Shown here: in pieces, positions 1 through 7,606 of the stretch
Position numbering within the stretch: position 1 is the stretch's first letter
Layout: each line of letters starts with the position of its first letter
NCBI GenBank assembly: GCA_947084985.1
Contig: CAMTUI010000026.1
Span: 13,838 to 77,837, forward strand
Direction of reading: 5' to 3'
Source: RBG-16-68-12 sp947084985
GTDB taxonomy: Archaea; Thermoplasmatota; Thermoplasmata; RBG-16-68-12
DNA length: 64,000 nucleotides
The notes under the pieces: model-generated
Databases searched by the model: none
Told to the model about the DNA's origin: nothing
The model's input: the letters and a program-made list of their open reading frames with translations, nothing else
Translations under genes and position numbers: made by a program

Positions 1-526
1 GGACGCCGTCGGCATGGTGCGCGTCGACGTCGACGTACAGGATGCGCTTGAGCCTGAATTCCTCCAAGAGGGATGCGATGCCGATTGCCACGTCGTTGAG
101 GATGCAGAACCCGCTCGCCTTGTCGCGCATCGCGTGATGGAATCCGCCGCCGAGGTTGAACGCCCGCACGTGGCGGCCCGACACGACCTCTTCGCATGCG
201 CGGGCCGTCGCGCCGACCTGGAGGGCCGCGGCCTCGTACATGCCCGCGAAAACGGGATTGTCCGCGGTCCCGAGTCCGTGCTCGTACGACGTGCCCGAAG
301 GATCCGCGCTGAGCTTCCGCACAATCCCGAGGTATTCGGGCGAGTGAACGCGCAGGATCGCGGCGTCGCCGGCCGGCGCGGGCCGTAACTCGTCCACGCC
401 GTCGCGAATCAAGCCGTACGAAGCGATTAGGTCCCGCGCGAGCTTGAGCCGGACCTCCCGCAACGCGTGCTCTTTCCCGAAATCGTATCGGAGAAACTCG
501 TCGTGGTACAGGAGGGCGGCCCGCAC
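1..526 (-). CDS. Histone deacetylase / AcuC-family amidohydrolase (partial)
   Basis: The first 175 residues of a zinc-dependent deacetylase-fold protein; the C-terminal half runs off the left edge of the window. I translated the reverse complement from a GTG at 526. Visible family motifs are GGGFHHAM near residue 128, which carries the paired active-site histidines, and YVDVDAHHADG near 165, whose aspartates and histidine belong to the zinc site. In this family such enzymes remove acetyl groups from protein lysines, polyamines or other small amines; the substrate here cannot be told. A CTTTTAAG box near 551-558 lies about 27 bp upstream of the GTG, fitting leaderless transcription. The family is clear; the exact activity is not. 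Confidence 0.85.
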   Translation of the reverse strand, partial: MRAALLYHDEFLRYDFGKEHALREVRLKLARDLIASYGLIRDGVDELRPAPAGDAAILRVHSPEYLGIVRKLSADPSGTSYEHGLGTADNPVFAGMYEAAALQVGATARACEEVVSGRHVRAFNLGGGFHHAMRDKASGFCILNDVAIGIASLLEEFRLKRILYVDVDAHHADGV

Positions 527-619
527 GCATCCCGAAACGCGGTTGCGACACTTAAAAGGAACCGCGCGTCGCTCGGCGGCCGCGACTATTATCTGATTTC
601 CTGAATGAAAGATGAGGGT

Positions 620-1191
620 TCAGAGCAGCCAGCCACCCGTGACGCCGATCACGTCGCCCGTGACGAACTCCGCCTCGTCGGAGACGAGGAACAAGACAGC
701 CGACGCGACGTCTGCACCGGTGCCCGACCGACCAACGGCGGTCTGCGAATCCTTCCGCCGGCGTGCGGCGGAGGGACGGAGATCGGGATCCTCGATGATG
801 CCGGGAGAGACGACGTTCACTGTGATGCCATGGCGGCCGACCTCCCGCGCGAGAGACTTCGTGAACGCGACGATTCCCGCCTTTGCGGCGTAGAACGCGG
901 ACATGTCCGCGGACCCGTGGGCCCGGTAGGCGCCGGCGGCGCCGAGGTTCACGATGCGCCCCCACGCATTGCGGCGCATATGCCTCGCCGCGTATTTCGA
1001 GCAGAGGAACGTGCTTGTGAGATTCGAATCGAGGATGCGACGCCAGGTCGCGAGGTCCATCGTCTCGACCGGCTTGACGACTCACTCTCCCACGTTGTTC
1101 ACGAGGATGTCGAGCCGACCGAAGGACCGTGGCCCGGCGTGCCGCCTGGAGAGCCGCCCGTCCAGCCGCCGTCTGAGCCTTCGCAGCCCCC
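620..1191 (-). pseudogene. Decayed short-chain dehydrogenase (SDR)
   Basis: Remnant of a 3-oxoacyl-reductase-like SDR. The last 146 codons (from 1060) are open and carry the NVVSPG segment and a typical C-terminal VTGDVIGVTGGW. Just upstream the same frame reads DILVNNVGE, the SDR NNxG motif, then a TGA stop at 1082-1084, then VVKPVET. Further upstream the family-like sequence lies in another reading frame (roughly AAGRAALQAARRATV), so there is also a frameshift near 1110-1130. The N-terminal Rossmann GxxxGxG segment is not found. The active-site YxxxK appears as FYAAK, with the tyrosine replaced. A shortened product from the ATG at 1060 would lack the cofactor site. Confidence 0.75.
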
Positions 1192-1255
1192 GCCGCAGCC
1201 CCCGTCGGCACCCTAGCCGGGGCGACTCGAGGGCGTTCGCTCGGTCGTCGAGCAA

Positions 1256-1285
1256 CGAAAAGAAGGGGCCACCCGGCAGGCCGGG
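1256..1285 (-). terminator. Stem-loop plus T-rich tract
   Basis: A perfect 6-bp inverted repeat (CCCGGC-AG-GCCGGG, 1272-1285) is followed on the minus strand by a T-rich tract (ccccttcttttcg). It sits 24 bp after the stop of the second tiny minus-strand ORF, as expected for a transcript end. This supports the idea that the two tiny ORFs form a transcription unit. Confidence 0.5.
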
Positions 1286-1308
1286 CGGATGGAATACTGG
1301 AAAAGAGG

Positions 1309-1407
1309 TTACTGGCGCTCGCTCGCGGTCAGGCGGACGGACTTGACGGAGACATCGTCGCGCCGGACGAGGAGACGCGTGAGACTGGGCAGGATGAGAG
1401 GCAGCAT
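1309..1407 (-). CDS. Putative 32-residue microprotein
   Basis: ATG-initiated ORF of 32 codons, beginning MLPLILPSLTRLLVRRDD, preceded by a strong Shine-Dalgarno sequence (ggaggagg, 8 bp before the ATG). It starts 18 bp after the stop of another tiny ORF and is followed by a stem-loop with a T tract. The N-terminal third is hydrophobic and the rest is polar and basic. I do not recognise the family. Coding status rests on the ribosome-binding site, the tandem arrangement and the flanking promoter and terminator; an ORF this short can arise by chance. Confidence 0.4.
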   Translation of the reverse strand: MLPLILPSLTRLLVRRDDVSVKSVRLTASERQ

Positions 1408-1425
1408 CGAAGCACCTCCTCCGGC

Positions 1426-1530
1426 TCAGCGGTTGAAGGAGAAGCGGGGCGCGACCGAATACCAGGCGAGCGCTCCGGGCGTCTCCTTCAGGACCTTCCG
1501 GGATTCCTTCACGATCTTCGTGAGTTTCAC
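1426..1530 (-). CDS. Putative 34-residue microprotein divergent from ArsR-type gene
   Basis: GTG-initiated ORF of 34 codons. The peptide opens VKLTKIVKESRKVLKETPG and ends in a short aromatic segment (AWYSVAPRFSFNR). The first half would form a lysine-rich amphipathic helix. It is read away from the ArsR-type regulator at 1636, and the shared intergenic region holds an A/T-rich TATA-like element and two copies of a palindrome. No family recognised. The layout suggests that this ORF and the next are a target of the neighbouring regulator, which is inference. Confidence 0.4.
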   Translation of the reverse strand: MKLTKIVKESRKVLKETPGALAWYSVAPRFSFNR

Positions 1531-1540
1531 ATTATCACAT

Positions 1541-1561
1541 CGTTTTGATGCTATCGAAACG
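1541..1561. promoter_or_regulatory. Palindromic operator, copy 1
   Basis: CGTTTTGAT-GCT-ATCGAAACG is an inverted repeat with 9-bp arms and one mismatch, directly upstream of the minus-strand tiny ORF. Its right arm recurs inverted at 1606-1616. Size and symmetry fit a dimeric winged-helix repressor such as the ArsR-type protein encoded next door. Confidence 0.6.
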
Positions 1562-1578
1562 GACTAATTGGAGGGTTC

Positions 1579-1591
1579 TATTTAAATATAT
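1579..1591. promoter_or_regulatory. Shared TATA-like element in divergent promoter
   Basis: TATTTAAATATAT is an A/T island in GC-rich DNA, midway between the two operator copies. It reads as a TATA box on both strands. It lies about 50 bp from each of the divergent starts (1530 and 1636), so both transcripts would have short leaders of about 20-25 nt. Confidence 0.55.
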
Positions 1592-1605
1592 CGATGATGA
1601 TAACA

Positions 1606-1626
1606 CGTTTCGATAGAATCGAATGA
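1606..1626. promoter_or_regulatory. Palindromic operator, copy 2
   Basis: CGTTTCGAT-AGA-ATCGAATGA matches copy 1 closely: the left arm is perfect, while the right arm keeps ATCGAA and then diverges. It sits just before the regulator start codon, near the likely transcription start, where a bound repressor would block its own gene. Confidence 0.55.
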
Positions 1627-1635
1627 GGCCGTCGC

Positions 1636-2223
1636 GTGCCTGACCAGGCACCGGAAGCGGCGGGGACCCCGCCGCATGTCGTCGTCACGATCGACCAGCT
1701 GAAGGTCCTCAGCGAGGCATCGCGCCTCCGGATCCTGACCCTCCTCATGGACCGCGACATGTCGATCTCCGGCATCGCCAAGGCCCTCGACCTGAGCCCG
1801 GCGACCGTCCACCACCACGTGACCCAGCTCCTCCAGGCAAACCTGATCGTGCCGACGAAGAGCGAGGTCCGCGGGAACCTCGTCGAGAAGTACTATCGCA
1901 TCCCCGCGACGGGAATCGACTCGAGCACGATTTGGGACCAGCTGAGCGATGCGGACAAGGTGAACTATCGCCTCGCGGTCCTCGGCCTGCTGAAGGGGCT
2001 CGTGAACGAATCGATTAAGCGGATCCAGGCAAGGGGGACGGTCGACTTCGAGGTCGGGCGGCTATACTTCTACCACATCCCTTGGCGAAAGGACGCGATC
2101 CAGCAGGCGTGGGAAATCATCGAGGAGGCCCGCCGAAAGCTCGAGCGGCTGGAGGCGAAGGCGAAGACCCAAGGCGAACCGGGGGACGAAGTGATGGCCC
2201 TCTTCACCCTGTTACCCGTCTAA
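1636..2223 (+). CDS. ArsR-type winged-helix transcriptional regulator
   Basis: A 195-residue protein with an N-terminal winged helix-turn-helix at about residues 18-85. The LSEASRLRILTLLMDRDMS start is the classical ArsR helix, followed by the recognition helix LSPATVHHHVTQL and a wing ending in YYRIP. The C-terminal 100 residues are helical and end in a lysine/glutamate-rich segment, longer than minimal ArsR proteins, so ligand sensing or dimerisation probably resides there. No metal-binding cysteines are evident, so it need not be a metal sensor. GTG start chosen because translation from it leads straight into the domain. It is divergent from two tiny ORFs with palindromes between them, suggesting auto- and cross-regulation. 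Confidence 0.8.
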   Translation: MPDQAPEAAGTPPHVVVTIDQLKVLSEASRLRILTLLMDRDMSISGIAKALDLSPATVHHHVTQLLQANLIVPTKSEVRGNLVEKYYRIPATGIDSSTIWDQLSDADKVNYRLAVLGLLKGLVNESIKRIQARGTVDFEVGRLYFYHIPWRKDAIQQAWEIIEEARRKLERLEAKAKTQGEPGDEVMALFTLLPV

Positions 2224-2230
2224 GCGGTCG

Positions 2231-2508
2231 TCACGCGTAATCGCCGCGGATCAGCTTCGTGACATACGGCGTGAGGATGCGCGCAAGGCCCATGTCTCCG
2301 TCCCAGTCATCGAGCAGGTCCCAGTGGTGGTCCTCCATGTCATTGATGCAGCGCTCGATCTGCCCGGTCCAGGTCGCCGTCCCGTCCCCCTCGATCCGCG
2401 CTGCGAGGACGAGCCACTTGCCGCGGCTGCAGTTGGCGAGACAATCAGGAGCGTCGCATAGGACGACACGACGATCGCCAGGCGAGGCCGAGGCTTCGCC
2501 ATGGGCGG
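2231..2508 (-). pseudogene. Orphan coding remnant without start codon
   Basis: Reading the minus strand from about 2508 to a stop at 2231-2233 gives about 90 residues that look like real protein: DAPDCLANCSRGKW, then WTGQIERCINDMEDHHWDLL, then LTPYVTKLIRGDYA at the end. A TGA bounds the frame upstream and I find no ATG, GTG or TTG before the conserved-looking part, so this appears to be a 5'-truncated gene. I do not recognise the family. The rest of the 2224-2686 gap shows nothing else clear apart from a TATA-like ttcattagc near 2652-2660 serving the next gene and a lone ttatat near 2582. Confidence 0.35.
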
Positions 2509-2686
2509 ATCAGATGATGGGCGTGGATCGGCCAGGTGTAACTCCGAACGGTGCGCGTGCCGTGCTCAGTGGCGGTCCGGATTATATCTGGAGAAATCCC
2601 GCGCATGATTCCGTTATTGCCCGCGACAACGCATGCCACGGTCCTACCAGCCAACGTTCATTAGCTGAGCCGAAGTACGCCCCGCG

Positions 2687-4798
2687 ATGACGACAGATCC
2701 GCTCGATGCGATCTTCTCGCCATCCTCCATTGCCATCGTCGGCGCGTCCCGCAGCCGGGGCAAGATCGGTTACGAGATCCTGCACAACCTGATCCTGAAC
2801 GAATACCAGGGGACGATTTACCCCGTCAACCCGAAGGCACGGAGCGTCCACGGGATCCCCGCGTATGCAAGCGTGCTCGCGATCCCCGACTCCGTGGACC
2901 TGGCGATCATCACGGTCCCCGTGGAGGTGGCCCTGGCGGCCGTCGAGGAATGCGGGAAGAAGGGCGTCCGCGGGCTCGTCGTGATCACGGCCGGGTTCCG
3001 GGAGGTCGGCGGCCCCGGGATCGAGCGGGAGGAACGCCTCCTCGCCTTGTGCCGGCAGTACGGGATGACGATGATCGGCCCGAACTGCATGGGCGTCATC
3101 AACACGCACCCGGACGTCCGGATGGATGCGACGTTCGCCCCGACGCCGCCGTTGCGCGGCGGGATCTCCCTCGTCACGCAGAGTGGGGCGTTGGGCGTGG
3201 CGATCCTCGACCACGCGAAATCCCTCGGCGTAGGATTTGCGAAGTTCTGTTCCCTCGGAAACAAGGCGCAGGTCAGCCTGAACGATCTCCTCGCCGCGTG
3301 GAAGGACGATCCGGAGACGAGGATCATCCTCGCGTACATCGAGAACTTCGGGAACCCGAAGAACTTCGTGCGGATCGCGCGCGAGACGACGAAACGCAAG
3401 CCCGTCATCGCGATGAAATCCGGCCGCTCCGAGGCGGGAGGCCGAGCCGCCGCCTCGCACACGGGCTCCCTCGGAGGGTCCGACCTCGCGGCAGAAGCGG
3501 TGTTTAATCAAACGGGCGTCCTCCGGGCGAATTCGATCGAGGAGCTGTTCGACTACGCGATGGCGTTCTCACTGCAGCAGCTGCCCAGAGGCAACCGGGT
3601 GGCCGTGGTCTCGGATGCGGGCGGACCTGCGATCATGTGCGTGGACGAACTCGTCGCGAATGGCCTTCGCCTCGCGGAGCTCTCGCCCGCCACGATCAGG
3701 TTGATGGAGACGTGGGCACCGCCTGAGGCCTCACTCCGAAATCCGATTGACCTGACGCCGCAAGGGAGCCTCGACGACTACCGCAACGCGCTCGATACGG
3801 TCCTCTCGGATGACGGCGTGGATGCGTGCATCGCGATCTATGTCCCTCCGGTCCGCGTGGACGAAGTGGAGGTCGCGCGAATCGTCTGGCAGACGGCCGA
3901 GAAGCATCACAAGCCGGTCCTCACAAACTTCCTCGGGCGGACGGAGGAGAGCCCGGGATTCGCGGAACTCGTGTCCCACGGGATCCCGTCCTATCTGTTT
4001 CCCGAGAGCGCGGCGCGAGCCCTCGCGGCGATGTACCGCTACGCTCGGTACCGCGAGCGGGAGGAAGGAAAGACGCGGATCTTCGAGGTGGACCGAGCAC
4101 GTGCCGCCGAGATCCTCCGTCGCGCGCAAGCCGAAGGACGGCAGCGTCTCGCCGAAACGGAGGCGATGGAGTTCCTCGAGGCGTACGGCATCCGCACGGC
4201 GAAGTCGCGGATCGTCGCCTCGCGCTCGGAGCTGCCGGACGCCGCCCGCGAGATCGGATATCCGGTCGCCCTAAAAGCCGTCGGGAGCCAGCTCGTCCAC
4301 AAGACGGATTTGAAGGCGGTCCTCCTCGACGTGCGCACGGAGCGCGAACTCGTTGACGGGGCACAGAAGATGGAGCGGGGGCTGAAGGCACGCGGCGTCG
4401 CCCTCGACGGCTTCCTCCTCCAGGAGTACGTGGTGGACGGGAAGGAAGTCATCCTTGGGATGACGAGAGACAAGGTGTACGGCCCCTTCCTCGTCTTCGG
4501 TCTCGGCGGCATCTACGTCGAATACCTCCAGGACGTCGCGTTCGGCCTGCCGCCGCTGACGGACCAGGATGCGTCGAGGATGATCGAGTCGATCCGGACA
4601 TATCCGCTCTTGACGGGCGTGCGCGGCGAGGCGCCGTGCGACGTCGACGCGCTCCGGGAGGCCCTCCTCCGCCTCGCGCAGGCGGTCCTCGATTTCGACG
4701 CGATCCAAGAGATGGACCTCAACCCCGTGATCGCGCTCGAGAAGGGAAAGGGATACCGCGCGGTTGATGCGCGAATCATCCTCGTTGGGCCGTCGTGA
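2687..4798 (+). CDS. Acyl-/acetyl-CoA synthetase (ADP-forming), fused alpha-beta
   Basis: A 703-residue single-chain NDP-forming acyl-CoA synthetase, which converts an acyl-CoA, ADP and phosphate to the acid, CoA and ATP. Domain order: CoA-binding Rossmann domain (about 8-130, SIAIVGASRSRGKIGYE), succinyl-CoA-ligase-like domains (about 150-450, with the likely phosphohistidine in ASHTGSLGGS near 256), then an ATP-grasp domain (about 480-700). In archaea this enzyme makes ATP from acetyl-CoA or from acyl-CoAs derived from amino acids; acyl specificity cannot be read here. A TATA-like ttcattag lies about 30 bp before the ATG. Its stop lies 2 bp from the convergent VOC gene. The SucCD pair at 51 kb is a separate, two-subunit relative. 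Confidence 0.9.
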   Translation: MTTDPLDAIFSPSSIAIVGASRSRGKIGYEILHNLILNEYQGTIYPVNPKARSVHGIPAYASVLAIPDSVDLAIITVPVEVALAAVEECGKKGVRGLVVITAGFREVGGPGIEREERLLALCRQYGMTMIGPNCMGVINTHPDVRMDATFAPTPPLRGGISLVTQSGALGVAILDHAKSLGVGFAKFCSLGNKAQVSLNDLLAAWKDDPETRIILAYIENFGNPKNFVRIARETTKRKPVIAMKSGRSEAGGRAAASHTGSLGGSDLAAEAVFNQTGVLRANSIEELFDYAMAFSLQQLPRGNRVAVVSDAGGPAIMCVDELVANGLRLAELSPATIRLMETWAPPEASLRNPIDLTPQGSLDDYRNALDTVLSDDGVDACIAIYVPPVRVDEVEVARIVWQTAEKHHKPVLTNFLGRTEESPGFAELVSHGIPSYLFPESAARALAAMYRYARYREREEGKTRIFEVDRARAAEILRRAQAEGRQRLAETEAMEFLEAYGIRTAKSRIVASRSELPDAAREIGYPVALKAVGSQLVHKTDLKAVLLDVRTERELVDGAQKMERGLKARGVALDGFLLQEYVVDGKEVILGMTRDKVYGPFLVFGLGGIYVEYLQDVAFGLPPLTDQDASRMIESIRTYPLLTGVRGEAPCDVDALREALLRLAQAVLDFDAIQEMDLNPVIALEKGKGYRAVDARIILVGPS

Positions 4799-4800
4799 CC

Positions 4801-5229
4801 CTACGGAAGGAGCGCGAGCCGCGCCCGTTTCGAGGTCGACAGAGGTCCGATGATCTCGATCCATATCCCGTCAGGATCCCGGATGTAGGCCCAGGCGCTC
4901 TTGTGCGGCCCGACCGGTCCGGCTATGACCGGGATGCTGAGGCGGCGGAGCTCGCGGATCTTCTCCGTGAGGTTCCGTGTGCGGAAGGCGAGGTGGTCGA
5001 GCTGCTCCCCCTTTCGGTACGGAGTTGCGAACGGACTGTCCGCCGCATACCAATTGAGTTCGAGCCACTGCTTCCCGCGCGGACTCTTCAACAGGGCAAC
5101 GGCTCCCTTCGTCTCCCGGATCCGCGTGCGGGACTGGAGCGTCATTCCGAGGACGCGCGTGTAGAAATCGATGGATCGATCGAGGTCGCGTACGCGAATC
5201 CCCGTGTATGTAAAGGTCATCGGGACCAT
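4801..5229 (-). CDS. VOC (glyoxalase/dioxygenase fold) protein
   Basis: A 142-residue vicinal-oxygen-chelate protein built of two beta-alpha-beta-beta-beta units: YTGIRVRDLDRSIDFYTRVLG at the start, LDHLAFRT in the middle and YIRDPDGIWIEIIGP near the end. Metal-ligand candidates are His in LDHLAF and Glu in IWIEI, as in glyoxalase I-type enzymes. Start at the ATG at 5229 (MVPMTF), about 25 bp after a CTAAATAG box; the ATG at 5220 is an alternative. It is a clear paralogue of the VOC gene at 6590. The reaction is unknown; this superfamily includes lactoylglutathione lyase, methylmalonyl-CoA epimerase and extradiol dioxygenases. Confidence 0.8.
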   Translation of the reverse strand: MVPMTFTYTGIRVRDLDRSIDFYTRVLGMTLQSRTRIRETKGAVALLKSPRGKQWLELNWYAADSPFATPYRKGEQLDHLAFRTRNLTEKIRELRRLSIPVIAGPVGPHKSAWAYIRDPDGIWIEIIGPLSTSKRARLALLP

Positions 5230-5270
5230 CGGCGCGGAACCGGAGCCGCCCCTATTTAGGGCTGGCGCCC

Positions 5271-6134
5271 TCAGCGGATCGCCAGGAGGGCCACGCCGAC
5301 GAAGATCGCCGCGACGCCGGCGTACTGAGGCCAGGTCAGGCGCTCGCGGAGGATCGCGACGGCGAGTCCGACGGTCACGGCGCTGAACAGCCCGCTCAAG
5401 GTGCCGACGACGGCCACGGATCCTCCTTGGATGCCGACGTTGTATGCGAGGAATGCGAGGCTGTCCACCACGCCAATCGCGAGGAGCGAGGAGACGAGGC
5501 CTCTCGGAGGCCGACCGATCGACCGTCCGCCCACGGCGACGGCGAGGAGGATCATGACGCCGACAAGACGAGAAAAAGCGGCGGACGTCACGGGCCCGAG
5601 CTCTACGACGGGATACTTGAGGGCGAAGTAGAACACGCCGTAGCCGGCGAACGCGACGAACGCGCTCACGATCCCAACCCGAGGATCCTTCGCCGCAGGA
5701 TTGGCAGGGTGGACCCGGCTCCGAGAGAGCCATATAATCCCCGAGAGGACCGCGACGATTCCCAAGGACGCGAGGCCGCCGGGCCGATCCCCCAGGAAGA
5801 CGATCGCGAGGGTCGCGGTGACCGCCGGATAGCTGGACGCGAGAGGCGAGACGACCGAGAGGACGCCGTACTCGAAGGACTTGTAGAGGAACAGAGAGGC
5901 GACGAGATTGATCGATCCCAGGACGACGAGCCAGAGCCACATGGTTGTCGCCTCCCAACGGGACGACTCGAACCAAACCGCGACGGGAAGGAGGATCACC
6001 ATCCCGATGAGCTCCATGTAGAACAGGACGGAGAGGTGCCCGATGCGGTGAGATGCCTGCCGCGCGAGGAAGTCCCCGGTCCCGTATCCGGCGGCGGTCG
6101 TCAGGCCGAACGCGAGGTCCGAGGCGGCAGTCAC
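5271..6134 (-). CDS. EamA-family (DMT superfamily) transporter
   Basis: A 287-residue integral membrane protein with about ten hydrophobic segments arranged as two EamA repeats (about 5-140 and 150-285). The second repeat carries the usual end-of-repeat pattern FSAVTVGLAVAILRERLTWP. Members export or import small metabolites such as amino acids or nucleotide-sugars; the cargo cannot be told from sequence. GTG start chosen because it gives a short N-terminal tail before the first helix. Neighbouring genes give no clear functional link. Confidence 0.85.
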   Translation of the reverse strand: MTAASDLAFGLTTAAGYGTGDFLARQASHRIGHLSVLFYMELIGMVILLPVAVWFESSRWEATTMWLWLVVLGSINLVASLFLYKSFEYGVLSVVSPLASSYPAVTATLAIVFLGDRPGGLASLGIVAVLSGIIWLSRSRVHPANPAAKDPRVGIVSAFVAFAGYGVFYFALKYPVVELGPVTSAAFSRLVGVMILLAVAVGGRSIGRPPRGLVSSLLAIGVVDSLAFLAYNVGIQGGSVAVVGTLSGLFSAVTVGLAVAILRERLTWPQYAGVAAIFVGVALLAIR

Positions 6135-6193
6135 AGGATCGCCCGGCGGGATTCGGCCATGGAACTTATCATTGCGGGTCCGGCACAGCCATT

Positions 6194-6577
6194 ATGGTAG
6201 CGCCCACCGATGCCGAGGCGGAGGAATGCCATCTGTCCGCCCCCATCTCGTGCCCGAAGTGTGGATCCGCGAACGCCCCCGACAACCGATTCTGCGCCAA
6301 GTGCGGTTTTGCCCTTGCACCCGCGCCGCCGACGTGGTCCGCTCCTCATGGCGCCCCTATTCCGTACCCGCTCCCTTCGCTCCCTTCGTCCGCCCGCGCT
6401 CCGACGAGCGTTCTTGGAGTCGCGGGGGCCGTGATGTCGATGCTGGGAGGAGTCCTGATCGGGATCGGATGGATCCTTCCGATCGAGTCGTTCTACATCG
6501 TGATCGGCGCAGGATGGATCCTGTTCGCTCCCGGAATCGCGCTCGGCCTCCTCGCCGCCTCCCAAAGGAGCTCGTGA
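6194..6577 (+). CDS. Zinc-ribbon protein with two C-terminal membrane helices
   Basis: A 127-residue protein. Residues about 15-42 form a zinc ribbon of the CPKCGSANAPDNRFCAKCG type (two CxxC pairs). A proline-rich linker follows, then two hydrophobic segments (about 75-95 and 100-122) that should span the membrane. The zinc ribbon would face the cytoplasm. Such proteins are frequent in archaea and their roles are mostly unknown. The ATG at 6194 was chosen because it follows an ACTTATC TATA-like box at about the leaderless distance. Confidence 0.7.
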   Translation: MVAPTDAEAEECHLSAPISCPKCGSANAPDNRFCAKCGFALAPAPPTWSAPHGAPIPYPLPSLPSSARAPTSVLGVAGAVMSMLGGVLIGIGWILPIESFYIVIGAGWILFAPGIALGLLAASQRSS

Positions 6578-6589
6578 CGCCGCGCGCTC

Positions 6590-6991
6590 TCATCCCGGCA
6601 GAGGCCTAGCGAACAGCTCAATCCAGATCCCGTCCGGGTCCTGGACGAACGCGAGGACCGTCCCGCCCTCGAGGAACGGCGGAATCCCGGGGCGCGCTCC
6701 CTTCGAGAGGAGCTCGTGATAGGCCGATTCGACGTCGTCGCAAGCGAACGCGATGTGGTCGAGCTCGTGACCGTTGCGGTACGGACCCTCGAAGTGCGTG
6801 GACCCTTCCGGATACCAGTTCAGCTCGAGCATCTGAGGAGACCCGTCGCTCTGCAATTCGGCCCACTCCCCGCCCGTCTCCGGGACGCGCGTCCGTCGGT
6901 GGACCGTCATCCCGAGCACGTCCCGGTAGAATGCAAGCGAGGTGTCCATGTCGCGCACCTGGATCCCGACGTACGTGAGCGTATATCGCAT
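6590..6991 (-). CDS. VOC (glyoxalase/dioxygenase fold) protein
   Basis: A 133-residue VOC protein: YVGIQVRDMDTSLAFYRDVLG at the N-terminus, ELDHIAFACDDVE centrally, VQDPDGIWIELFARP near the end. It shares its architecture and many residues (LELNWY, DPDGIWIE) with the VOC gene at 4801, so the two look like a local paralogous pair separated by two other genes. Start at ATG 6991, about 33 bp after a TTATCGG box; an upstream in-frame ATG at 7033 would add a non-conserved tail. Substrate unknown. Confidence 0.8.
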   Translation of the reverse strand: MRYTLTYVGIQVRDMDTSLAFYRDVLGMTVHRRTRVPETGGEWAELQSDGSPQMLELNWYPEGSTHFEGPYRNGHELDHIAFACDDVESAYHELLSKGARPGIPPFLEGGTVLAFVQDPDGIWIELFARPLPG

Positions 6992-7100
6992 AGTGACCGG
7001 GGGTCGGAACCGGGGGGCAGCCGATAAGGCCATCGCCGGAGAGGGACGGCGCGCAACGCTTGTAATCCGGGACGGCTATGCCCGTCCGAGGCGAGAGAGC

Positions 7101-7475
7101 GTGATACAGTTGGACGTCGAGCTACCTGATCGACCCGGAGAGCTCGCGAAGCTCGCGGCCATCCTCGGAGACGCGCGCATCAACATCGATGCGATGAGCG
7201 CCGAATCTGCGGGCGGCGAAACGTACGTGAGCCTGATCGTGAACCAGCCGGTGCAGGCCCGCGACGCGCTGATGAAGAACGGCTACACGTGCTCCACCCG
7301 GACGGTCCTCGTCGTGCGAATCGAGGACCGACCCGGCGCCTTGGCCCAGCTGTCCCGGAAACTTGGCGACGCCGGCATCGACATCGTGAGCATGATCCAT
7401 CTCGGCACCGTCGCTGGACATGCACAGCTCGCGATCGGTGTGGACAATCTCGAGAAGGCGAGGGCCCTCGTCTAG
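7101..7475 (+). CDS. Tandem ACT-domain protein
   Basis: A 124-residue protein made of two ACT domains: residues about 3-60 (LDVELPDRPGELAKLAAILG) and about 70-124 (VVRIEDRPGALAQLSRKLG). ACT domains bind amino acids at dimer interfaces and usually regulate metabolic enzymes. Stand-alone tandem ACT proteins occur across archaea and are often annotated as acetolactate-synthase regulatory-like or amino-acid-binding proteins. No biosynthetic gene is adjacent. GTG start after a GAGAG-type ribosome-binding site. Confidence 0.8.
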   Translation: MIQLDVELPDRPGELAKLAAILGDARINIDAMSAESAGGETYVSLIVNQPVQARDALMKNGYTCSTRTVLVVRIEDRPGALAQLSRKLGDAGIDIVSMIHLGTVAGHAQLAIGVDNLEKARALV

Positions 7476-7606
7476 ACGGTCCGCGACGCGCCGCAAGTCG
7501 CAGTATCACATTCGATATCGAGAACACCCGGTCCGGGATAGAAACACTCAAATCAGGCCGCACTCCTATCTTCTCACATCCGCCACACGGGTTGGGAGGA
7601 CGGACC

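Noticed and set aside
5230..5976. N-terminal extension of the VOC frame to 391 codons
   Set aside because: The extra 250 residues are arginine-rich shadow of the EamA transporter on the same strand in another frame; a TATA-like box precedes the short start.
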